A stretch of DNA of 64,000 bases from Chromohalobacter moromii (GTDB lineage Bacteria > Pseudomonadota > Gammaproteobacteria > Pseudomonadales > Halomonadaceae): assembly GCF_023091865.1 (NCBI RefSeq), contig NZ_JAHXDI010000002.1, positions 496,001-560,000 on the forward strand. Reading direction: 5' to 3'. The notes beneath the pieces were generated by a model, which saw only the letters and a program-made list of their open reading frames with translations, made no database searches and was not told the origin of the DNA. Shown here piece after piece: positions 18,381-27,734 of this stretch (positions within the stretch are counted from its first letter, which is position 1; every line of letters begins with the position of its first letter). Both the position numbers and the translations under genes were made by a program.

Positions 18381-18887
18381 ATGCATCGCCGTCGTTTTTT
18401 GGGCTGGTTGGGTGTCGCGGGAATCCTGGGTGCAGTGCCGGGTTTCGTCCTGGCACGCCCCAAGTTGTCGCTGGAACGGGGCGCGGATGTCGAGGTGCTC
18501 ACGCTCGATGACGCCGAGTGGCGCGAGCGACTCAGCAAAGAGCGCTATCGTATTCTGCGTGAGGCCGATACCGAGCCGGCAGGTAGCAGTCCGCTCGACA
18601 AGGAGACGCGCGCCGGTGAATATCGCTGTGCCGGTTGTGACTTGCCGCTTTTCTCCTCGCGGACCAAGTATGACTCCGGCACTGGCTGGCCGAGCTTCTT
18701 CGACCATATCGAAGGCCACCTGCTGACAGAACTGGACTTCGTGTTGCTGATTCCACGTACCGAGTACCACTGCGCGCGTTGTGGCGGGCATCAGGGCCAC
18801 GTCTTCGAGGACGGTCCCGAGCCGACCGGCCTGCGCTGGTGCAACAATGGCCTGGCGCTGCGGTTCGTGCCCGACGAGACGGGATAA
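18381..18887 (+). CDS. msrB: Peptide methionine-R-sulfoxide reductase MsrB with Tat signal peptide
   Basis: 168 residues. The N-terminus HRRRFLGWLGVAGI is a twin-arginine-type signal followed by a hydrophobic stretch and ending near VLARP, so the enzyme is probably exported folded. The MsrB domain shows both structural-zinc CXXC pairs (CAGC and CARC), the GTGWPSF motif, and the catalytic cysteine in LRWCNNGLALRF. It reduces methionine-R-sulfoxide in proteins; here the action would be in the periplasm or at the outer face of the membrane. AAGGAGG gives a strong ribosome binding site. E. coli MsrB is cytoplasmic and lacks this leader. The electron donor outside the cytoplasm is unknown. Confidence 0.9.
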   Translation: MHRRRFLGWLGVAGILGAVPGFVLARPKLSLERGADVEVLTLDDAEWRERLSKERYRILREADTEPAGSSPLDKETRAGEYRCAGCDLPLFSSRTKYDSGTGWPSFFDHIEGHLLTELDFVLLIPRTEYHCARCGGHQGHVFEDGPEPTGLRWCNNGLALRFVPDETG

Positions 18888-18977
18888 GGAAGCGCCATCT
18901 GCGTCGCGCCGGCGGTTGTGATACCTTGTCGCCACTTCTGTGACAGGTCGTTTTCGACAAACGGCTTTCGACATGAC

Positions 18978-18997
18978 GGCCCGCGTTATCGCGGGCC
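18978..18997 (+). terminator. Hairpin between msrB and tex
   Basis: GGCCCGCG-TTAT-CGCGGGCC, perfect 8-bp arms. Followed by GAGGTTTTG, an interrupted T-run. Probably ends msrB transcription. Confidence 0.5.
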
Positions 18998-19047
18998 GAG
19001 GTTTTGCCGAGCGTCTCGCGCCCGGCCCGGAGAACGTCAAGGACATC

Positions 19048-21375
<2,328 letters not shown>

Positions 21376-21399
21376 AACGCCTCGTGCGCGCGATTTGCC

Positions 21400-21427
21400 T
21401 TGAAAGGTGGCCGGCCGCCTCCATAAT
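21400..21427 (+). promoter_or_regulatory. Candidate sigma-70 promoter of gshA
   Basis: TTGAAA at 21400-21405, a 16-bp spacer, and CATAAT at 21422-21427. About 168 bp before the TTG start of gshA. Confidence 0.45.
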
Positions 21428-21554
21428 GGTTTTTTAATGCGGCGCGCTCAGGGGGCCGACGATCCGCCGGGTTGTCCTCGGCGATGTTTCCGTTAGCCGC
21501 ACACATGAGATCGTCCGGCGATGCCGGCAAGCCACGATCCACCGGTGACACCAG

Positions 21555-21575
21555 GGGAAAAGCCGCGCTTTTCCC
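21555..21575 (+). repeat. Hairpin directly before the gshA start
   Basis: GGGAAAAGC-CGC-GCTTTTCCC, 9-bp perfect arms and a 3-base loop, ending 6 bp before the GAGGG ribosome binding site. Could affect gshA translation. Confidence 0.55.
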
Positions 21576-21594
21576 AGACGTGAGGGAATTTATC

Positions 21595-23190
21595 TTGTCC
21601 GAAACACTCGCCACCGCCATTCAGCGCATGCACGGGCTGGCTCGCCAAGGGCGATTCGGCCGCTTGCGCCGCGGCATCGAGAAAGAAGGCTTGCGCGTCG
21701 ATGGCGCCGGGCGCATCGCCCAAACGCCCCATCCCCATGCCCTGGGTTCCAAGCTCGCGCATCCCTATATCACCACCGATTACTCGGAAGCATTGCTCGA
21801 GTACATTACGCCGGTCTACTGTCGCCCCGACGACGCCTTGGCATTTCTCGGTGATCTACTGCGCTATAGCTATCGACAGCTCGGCGATGAGTTGATCTGG
21901 CCGGCAAGCATGCCGAGCCGCCTGGATGGCAACGACAGCGTGACCATCGCCGATTACGGCACCTCCAATGTCGGCATCATGAAATACGTCTACCGCAAGG
22001 GGCTCGACGTGCGTTATGGGCGCATCATGCAGTCCATCGCCGGTGTTCACTACAACGTCTCGCTACCCGAGAACCTGTGGCCGATGCTGCGTGAACTCGA
22101 AGGCCGCGACGGTGAGAGCCTGGAGGGCTATCGCTCCAGCCGCTATTTCGATCTGATCCGTAACTTCCGGCGTCACAGCTGGTTGTTGCTGTACCTGTTC
22201 GGAGCGTCGCCGGCGTTGGATCGTAGCTTCCTCACCGGCCCGGCACCCGATCACCTCGAAGCGCTGGGCGAACACACCTTGGCAGGACGTTACGCCACAA
22301 GTCTGCGCATGTCCGATCTGGGCTATCAGAACAAGGTGCAGGAGCAGCTCAAGATCTGCTTCAATTCGTTGTCCAACTACGTGGGCACGCTACGCCATGC
22401 GATCAGCACGCCGTGGCCGGACTATCAGCGTTTCGGCGTCAATGTGGACGGCGACTGGCGCCAACTCAACGCCAATATCCTGCAGATCGAGAACGAGTAC
22501 TACAGCGACATTCGTCCCAAGCGAGTGGCGCGTCACGATGAGACGCCCACCCAAGCGCTAGAGGCGCGTGGTGTCGAATACATCGAGGTGCGCTGTCTGG
22601 ATCTCGATCCTTTCACGCCGTTGGGTATCGACGAAACGCAGATGCGCTTCCTGGATACCTTCCTGATGTGGTGTCTGCTCTCCGAGAGCCCGTGGATTCC
22701 CGACGAAGAATGCGACCGCCTCGACGATAACCGCCGCCTGGTAGTCGAGCGTGGCCGTGATCCTGAGCTCAAGCTGAGTGTCGGCGATCGCCAGCGTTAT
22801 TTACGCGATTGGAGCCACGACATCTTCGCGGAGCTCGACGGTGTTGCCGAGTTGCTCGACACCAATGAGGAGGGAACGCCGCATCGCGATGCCCTCGTGG
22901 CGCTTGCGCCGCGCCTCGACGACCCCGAATTGACGCCGTCCGGTCAGCTTTACGCCCAATTGGTCAACGAAGGCGTCGAATACCTTGATCAAGCGCGTGC
23001 ACTGGCCGAGCAACAGGCGGCTGAGTTACGCGAAGCGCCTATGGATCGGGCGCGTGAGGCGTTGTTCGAGCAGCTCGTCGAGACCTCGCATCAGCAGCAA
23101 GGCGATATCGAACGCGCCGATCACGAGGATTTCGCGACCTTCCTGGCGCATTATTTCGAGCGTGCAGGTAAACCTCTCAGCGTCGCGTGA
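21595..23190 (+). CDS. gshA: Glutamate-cysteine ligase
   Basis: 531 residues from a TTG at 21595. The TTG is chosen because GAGGG lies 8 bp upstream and homology to E. coli GshA (518 aa) begins here; the 41 residues encoded upstream in frame do not resemble the family and span a hairpin. It joins glutamate and cysteine using ATP, the first step of glutathione synthesis. Family motifs: FGRLRRGIEKEGLRVD, ITTDYSEALLEYITPV and the PSRLDGN region. A very good terminator follows the gene. Confidence 0.92.
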   Translation: MSETLATAIQRMHGLARQGRFGRLRRGIEKEGLRVDGAGRIAQTPHPHALGSKLAHPYITTDYSEALLEYITPVYCRPDDALAFLGDLLRYSYRQLGDELIWPASMPSRLDGNDSVTIADYGTSNVGIMKYVYRKGLDVRYGRIMQSIAGVHYNVSLPENLWPMLRELEGRDGESLEGYRSSRYFDLIRNFRRHSWLLLYLFGASPALDRSFLTGPAPDHLEALGEHTLAGRYATSLRMSDLGYQNKVQEQLKICFNSLSNYVGTLRHAISTPWPDYQRFGVNVDGDWRQLNANILQIENEYYSDIRPKRVARHDETPTQALEARGVEYIEVRCLDLDPFTPLGIDETQMRFLDTFLMWCLLSESPWIPDEECDRLDDNRRLVVERGRDPELKLSVGDRQRYLRDWSHDIFAELDGVAELLDTNEEGTPHRDALVALAPRLDDPELTPSGQLYAQLVNEGVEYLDQARALAEQQAAELREAPMDRAREALFEQLVETSHQQQGDIERADHEDFATFLAHYFERAGKPLSVA

Positions 23191-23208
23191 GTCGAAGCGT
23201 TGTCCAAG

Positions 23209-23239
23209 GCCTGTGCCGCACCTGCGGCACAGGCTTTTT
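23209..23239 (+). terminator. Rho-independent terminator of gshA
   Basis: GCCTGTGCCGCA and TGCGGCACAGGC (12-bp perfect arms, CC loop) followed by TTTTT. Confidence 0.95.
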
Positions 23240-23297
23240 CATGAGCGAAGCAAAGACCCAACACGAAACGAGTCGGATTGCCTGAGGAGACGTGACG

Positions 23298-23816
23298 ATG
23301 ATTACCCGATTGGCCGCGATGAACGTGCGTCGAGGCTGTTTGCTTGGCCTGGCGATGTGCGTGCTGATGATGGGCGTGGCCTTGGTATTGCAATATGTCT
23401 ATGGGTTGACGCCTTGTCCGCTGTGTATCGGGCAGCGTATTGCGGTCTTGCTTGCGGCGCTCGTTTTCGTCGTGGGTGCGGTGCACAATCCTGCAGGATG
23501 TGTCGGGCGCGGCGTTTATGCCGGCTTGGGCGCATTGGCTGCAGCCCTGGGCGTGGCGGTTGCTGCACGCCATGTGTGGTTGCAGTCGCTGCCCTCGGAA
23601 AGTGTGCCCAGTTGCGGTCCAGGACTGGACTACATGATGGAAGTGCTGCCATTGTGGAGCGTAATCTCGCGAGTGCTTTCCGGCTCGGGGGAGTGCGCCG
23701 AGATACACGGCTTGCTGTTGGGCATGTCGATCCCGCAATGGACGCTGGTGGGGTTCGCCGTGCTGCTGCTGATTCCACTGGGCATGCTGGCCGGTATCGT
23801 GATTCGCCGCCGTTGA
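23298..23816 (+). CDS. dsbB: Disulfide bond formation protein DsbB
   Basis: 172 residues from the ATG at 23298 with GAGGAG upstream; a GTG six bases earlier is in frame but closer to the ribosome binding site. Four membrane helices. The first periplasmic loop has the CPLC redox pair (TPCPLCIGQR); the second has SVPSCGPG and GECAEI, the second redox pair. DsbB reoxidises DsbA and passes electrons to quinone. It lies between the gshA terminator and the rsd-like gene. Confidence 0.92.
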   Translation: MITRLAAMNVRRGCLLGLAMCVLMMGVALVLQYVYGLTPCPLCIGQRIAVLLAALVFVVGAVHNPAGCVGRGVYAGLGALAAALGVAVAARHVWLQSLPSESVPSCGPGLDYMMEVLPLWSVISRVLSGSGECAEIHGLLLGMSIPQWTLVGFAVLLLIPLGMLAGIVIRRR

Positions 23817-23822
23817 GGGGCG

Positions 23823-23848
23823 GGAAGGTGGCAGGAGAGCCGCCTTCC
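23823..23848 (+). terminator. Possible hairpin after dsbB
   Basis: GGAAGGTGGC and GCCGCCTTCC pair over 10 bp with one G-U, around AGGAGA. No T-run follows. Weak evidence. Confidence 0.3.
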
Positions 23849-23895
23849 TCAATGTCAGGGAGTGGCCTGCGCGGCCATGACAGGAGAGGTTCATC

Positions 23896-24405
23896 ATGCT
23901 GGAAGATACCAAGACGGCCCTCGAGCGTTGGGGTGGTGTTCACACGCTCATCGACCGCTGGCTACAACAACGCTATGACATGCTGGTGACGCTGATGGAG
24001 CTGCGCGAGGCCTGCGACGCGGAACTGGAGTCGGTTTCCAAGGCGCGCATCGATGCCTTCAGCGAAGCGCTGATGGATTACATCAGCGGTGGTCATTTCG
24101 AGGTCTATCCGAAGCTGCGCGATGAGGCGGTGGCATTCGACGACCGAGACGCCCTGGTCCTGGCCGACCGTCTGCTCGCACGGCTGGAGATGTCCACGCA
24201 GATGGTGCTTGAGTTCGACAACGACTATTCGACGCCGACGCGTTGTCAGCATTACGTGACGCGTTTACCGGCATGGCTCGAACGCCTGGGCAAGGCGCTC
24301 ACCGAGCGCTTCGCGCTCGAGGATCAACTGATCGCACGCTTGCATGCCGCGCATGCACCGTCTTCCGGCGTCGGCGACTCCCCTGCACCGCGCGCCTTGT
24401 CGTAA
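23896..24405 (+). CDS. rsd: Rsd/AlgQ family anti-sigma-70 regulator
   Basis: 169 residues, helical. The start LEDTKTALERWGGVHTLIDRWLQQR and the later LPAWLERLGKALTERFALEDQLI match the Rsd/AlgQ family, with the family's usual length plus a short Pro/Ser-rich tail. Rsd binds the housekeeping sigma factor and favours alternative sigma factors in stationary phase; AlgQ is the Pseudomonas counterpart. AGGAGAG precedes the ATG. RpoS, which would benefit, is 26 kb away. Confidence 0.88.
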   Translation: MLEDTKTALERWGGVHTLIDRWLQQRYDMLVTLMELREACDAELESVSKARIDAFSEALMDYISGGHFEVYPKLRDEAVAFDDRDALVLADRLLARLEMSTQMVLEFDNDYSTPTRCQHYVTRLPAWLERLGKALTERFALEDQLIARLHAAHAPSSGVGDSPAPRALS

Positions 24406-24450
24406 GCCGGGTCGTTTCGGCTGTGCCGCTTAGCGTCAGCCGTCGGGGCG

Positions 24451-26379
24451 TCAATCGTCCTGAAGAAAGTACGTGGTGCTGCCGTCGACGCCCAGTTGCG
24501 CGATGCTGGCGGGGCGGCCTTGCGCATCCAAGGTGACCAGCCCGATGCCGGCTTGATTCCACAGTCGCTCGCCGTGGCTGGCTCCTTGTGGGTAGCGTGG
24601 GAGAATGTGCATGGGGCGACGCTTGGTGAACCAGTTAAGCGGCGACGCCGGTGCATACAGCCAGCGGTTGAGACGGTCGAATACATCCAGTAACCGTGTG
24701 GGAAATTCGTTCTTGAGCCCGCTGCTGGTAATCTGCCAGAGGCGTGGGCCGCGCTGACGGTGGCGAACCTCGATATCGTAGACAAAGGAATAATGCACGT
24801 CGCCGGAGAGGATCACGTAATTGCCGGGGGTGCGGGTATGGCGAAAGATATTGAGCATGACGCTGGCCGCGCCGCGATGGGCCATCCAGTTTTCCGCATC
24901 CACCAGCAGCGGCTTGCCCACCAGCGTGAATAAACGCTGTATTCCCTCGATCAACTTCACCCCGAACATCGGCGCCGGCGAGACCACGATCACTGAATGC
25001 TGCCCGAGCAGTGTCTGCTGGAGTTCGCTCAAGGCCTCCCAGTCCATCAGTCCCGAAGGATGATGGCGCCGCCGCTCGCTGCGCCAGCGGTGTGTGCGTG
25101 TGTCGAGCACCACCAGGCGTGGCGTGGAAGGCAGTTGATAATGCCAGTGGTCGAAATCATACAATTGCTCGATGAGGGCGTCCTGCGTTTGGCAGTCGAG
25201 ACGTCCCTTGGCGTCGCGGTGTTCGAACAGTGCTCCCAGCTTGGGCCACAGTGAGCGGAAGGCGTCGGGGTCGTTGCCCCATCCCTGGCACAGCAGATAT
25301 CCCAGCAAGGCATTGCCGATGATGCGTCGCGAGAATGGGTGGCCGTAGGCGGTTTCCTCCCAGGCCGCGGACAGGTTCCAGTCATCGGTGACGTCGTGGT
25401 CGTCGAAGATCATCAGGGTCGGTATATGTGCCATCACGCGCGCGGCGCGAGGCAATCCCTCGCGAAAGGCGGCGATGATCCCGGCCTCGGCGTCGAAGGT
25501 CTCGGCCAGCGTGTCGTCGAGCGAGGGCCGTGTCATCTCGATCAGCGACCAGGGCGTCGGCGACCACGTCAGCAGGTACATGGCCATGATCTCGGCCAGC
25601 GTGATCAAGTGATTGTGCGCACTGCTGGTGGTGAAGACTGGCTTGCGGACACCGCCGAAGAAGCGCTCGCGCAGTTTTTCGTTGGCCTCGAACGCGGGCA
25701 GCAAGTGTTCCCGGCGATAATACGTATCGGGGTGCGTGTAGAGGCTGTCCGCATCCTCGACCACGGCACCTTGCACACATTCGCCGAATAACCCCAGCCG
25801 TTGAATGAGCGCGTGGATGGCGACCAGCATTGGGCCGGCGACATCATCGGCATAAATCTGATCGCCCGTCATCAAGAGTGCTGCGGGCATGCGTTCGACG
25901 TTGCTGCGTGAGGCCGCGACATGGGCGTCGGCGCGTACCAGACCATCTTCGGAGGGATGGTGCGGTTTGCGACATGAGCCGTGGAGTAGCGAATCGAAAC
26001 GCGAGCGCAATACGAAGCAGGGGCGGTCGGCATCGTCATATAGGAGATGAGACGCCCAGTCGGCGATGCCTTGCGTGGCATCGCTGGTTTCCTCGGCTAC
26101 GCGCAGATCGTAACCAATCGGACGGTCGTAAGGCAGCGGCGCGGTAAGTGGCACATCGATGAGATGCAGCCATGCGTGTTCGCCTACCGGTACGCGCCTG
26201 CACAGCGAGCTATCCAGTGCGAAACGCTGGCTCGGCGACTCGGCGTCGTCGACATGCAAGGTTAATGTCAGGTCGAGTGGGCGCGCCCCGACGAGCCAGA
26301 TTACCAGGCGGTCGGGTAATGCGCGGCGCAGGATCGGTCCGGCCAAGACCTCGGGTAAGGAAGCGTGAGACGACGTCAT
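24451..26379 (-). CDS. PhoD-like metallophosphatase/phosphodiesterase
   Basis: 642 residues from the ATG at 26379; an upstream in-frame ATG at 26406 (651 aa) is also possible, and neither has a clear ribosome binding site. An N-terminal beta domain of about 130 residues precedes a PhoD-type metallophosphatase domain. Metal motifs are LLMTGDQIYADD, LMIFDDHDVTDDW and VILSGDVHYSF. No signal peptide is visible, so unlike secreted PhoD it may be cytoplasmic. Substrate unknown; relatives are annotated as alkaline phosphatase D-like. It starts just after the Cra-like gene on the same strand (43-bp gap) and may be co-transcribed with it. Confidence 0.8.
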   Translation of the reverse strand: MTSSHASLPEVLAGPILRRALPDRLVIWLVGARPLDLTLTLHVDDAESPSQRFALDSSLCRRVPVGEHAWLHLIDVPLTAPLPYDRPIGYDLRVAEETSDATQGIADWASHLLYDDADRPCFVLRSRFDSLLHGSCRKPHHPSEDGLVRADAHVAASRSNVERMPAALLMTGDQIYADDVAGPMLVAIHALIQRLGLFGECVQGAVVEDADSLYTHPDTYYRREHLLPAFEANEKLRERFFGGVRKPVFTTSSAHNHLITLAEIMAMYLLTWSPTPWSLIEMTRPSLDDTLAETFDAEAGIIAAFREGLPRAARVMAHIPTLMIFDDHDVTDDWNLSAAWEETAYGHPFSRRIIGNALLGYLLCQGWGNDPDAFRSLWPKLGALFEHRDAKGRLDCQTQDALIEQLYDFDHWHYQLPSTPRLVVLDTRTHRWRSERRRHHPSGLMDWEALSELQQTLLGQHSVIVVSPAPMFGVKLIEGIQRLFTLVGKPLLVDAENWMAHRGAASVMLNIFRHTRTPGNYVILSGDVHYSFVYDIEVRHRQRGPRLWQITSSGLKNEFPTRLLDVFDRLNRWLYAPASPLNWFTKRRPMHILPRYPQGASHGERLWNQAGIGLVTLDAQGRPASIAQLGVDGSTTYFLQDD

Positions 26380-26422
26380 GAGGCCAGCATAACGGGCGGC
26401 TTGCATGCCGTCATCCGGTGTC

Positions 26423-27418
26423 TCACGTCGGTGCAGGGCGACGCAGCTTGAGGTCGCGTTCGACGATATCCACGCCCGGGCGATAGTCGCCACGTGCCGC
26501 TTGCATGGCGCGGTCGAGGGCGAGTTCGGCGATGCGGTCGTGATGCTGGGGTAGTGAATTGACCGCCAAAGGCAGAAAGTCCAGCAGGCGGTCGTCGCCG
26601 AATGTCGCCAGACGCAGCTCTTCGGGTAGCCCCCCTTGTTCGAGCAGCACATCGAAGACGCCATCGAGCAGCACATAGGACGCCGTGACGAGCGCATCGG
26701 GAATGCCGTGTTCGTCGATCAGACGTCGCATGAGCGCTGCGCCGGTAGCGCGGTCGTAGCGCGCGCCGCTGAGCAATATCGGGTCGTCGAGGGAGGCCTC
26801 GTGAACCGTCTCCAGAAAGCCCGCCCGGCGTTCCACACTGATCGACAACTCCGGCACTGCATCCATCCAAGCGATGCGCGCGACATCGGTGTCGAGCACC
26901 GAGCGCGTCAGGGCGCCGGCGGCTTGGGCATTGTTACTGACCACACAGACTACGCGCTCTGGGTCGAGGGCGCGGTCGAGCGCAATGATAGGCAGACCGC
27001 CCGCCATCAGATCGGGATAGAACGGATCGTCCATGGCCAGGCTGCTGGCGACGATCAGGGCGTCGCAGCGTTGGGCGCGCAAGGCTCGCGCCAGCTCGCG
27101 TTCAGTGTCTGGGTCATCGTCCGAGCCGGCGATCAGCAACTGATAGCCCAGACGGCGGGCGCCATTCTCCAGACGCTTGGCCAAGCGGGCGTAACTGGTG
27201 TTCTCCAGATCCGGTACGATGAACCCCAGCGTGCGGCTCGCGCCCCGACGCAGCGCCGCCGCCTGTGCATCGATACGATAGTCATGCTTGGCGACCACGT
27301 CCATGACGTGCGCCACCGTCTCCGGTCGGATGCGCCGCTCAGCGGCCTGACCGTTGATCACGTAACTGGCGGTGGTGCGTGAGACGCCGGCCAGCCGAGC
27401 GATTTCTGCGAGAGTCAT
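26423..27418 (-). CDS. fruR: LacI-family fructose repressor (Cra/FruR)
   Basis: 331 residues from the ATG at 27418, where homology to E. coli Cra begins (frame open to 27475). The DNA-binding helix-turn-helix TLAEIARLAGVSRTTASYV is nearly identical to Cra. The hinge and periplasmic-binding-protein-like core follow (LGFIVPDLENTSYARLAKRL, LIAGSDDDPDTE, LRLATFGDDRLLDFLP). Cra/FruR proteins release DNA on binding fructose-1-phosphate. The gene is divergent from fruBKA, with two Cra-like palindromes in the shared 316-bp region, so local control of fructose uptake is very likely. Confidence 0.92.
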   Translation of the reverse strand: MTLAEIARLAGVSRTTASYVINGQAAERRIRPETVAHVMDVVAKHDYRIDAQAAALRRGASRTLGFIVPDLENTSYARLAKRLENGARRLGYQLLIAGSDDDPDTERELARALRAQRCDALIVASSLAMDDPFYPDLMAGGLPIIALDRALDPERVVCVVSNNAQAAGALTRSVLDTDVARIAWMDAVPELSISVERRAGFLETVHEASLDDPILLSGARYDRATGAALMRRLIDEHGIPDALVTASYVLLDGVFDVLLEQGGLPEELRLATFGDDRLLDFLPLAVNSLPQHHDRIAELALDRAMQAARGDYRPGVDIVERDLKLRRPAPT

Positions 27419-27533
27419 GGGTACATTCCTTGAACGAGCCGACGATGCAAAAGCGCCTATTCTAGAGGCTGACACGCGGTCTTGCTTGTCCGCCCCTGCG
27501 AAGGTCTAGTCCCGTGTGGCTTGATAAATCTTG

Positions 27534-27545
27534 GTGAACGTTTCA
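27534..27545. promoter_or_regulatory. Cra/FruR operator candidate 1
   Basis: GTGAACGTTTCA, centred on AACGTT. It agrees at 10 of 12 positions with TTAAACGTTTCA, the form known for Pseudomonas FruR. Confidence 0.6.
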
Positions 27546-27564
27546 GCATTGCTTCCAAGATAGC

Positions 27565-27576
27565 TGACACGATTCA
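27565..27576. promoter_or_regulatory. Cra/FruR operator candidate 2
   Basis: TGACACGATTCA, 11 of 12 matches to the E. coli Cra consensus TGAAWCGWTTSA. Its centre is 31 bp from that of the first site, about three helical turns, so two bound proteins would face the same side of the DNA. Confidence 0.6.
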
Positions 27577-27734
27577 GCCCGTCATCCGAAAACGCCGGGT
27601 GGTTGGCGTCCAATCGTCGGCATGTCCTGGTTCGACGGTGCTCATTCCTATTATGACGGTGCCATGTCGGGCGTGATCGTTGGCCTTACCCGAGGGACGG
27701 ACGGCTCCGTTCCGGCGGCATTCTGGAGAGTTCC

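Larger units (their letters stand above)
27419..27734. other. Divergent fruR-fruB control region
   Basis: 316 bp with no gene. It holds the two operator candidates at 27534 and 27565. A TATTAT box at about 27654 is a possible -10 for fruB, but I see no good -35. Confidence 0.65.

Noticed and set aside
18940-19047. 36-codon extension of tex
   Set aside because: It runs across a terminator-like hairpin; starting at 19048 gives the family length and a good ribosome binding site.
21472-21594. N-terminal extension of gshA from an upstream start
   Set aside because: The 41 residues do not look like GshA, cross a 9-bp hairpin, and a TTG with GAGGG fits the family length better.
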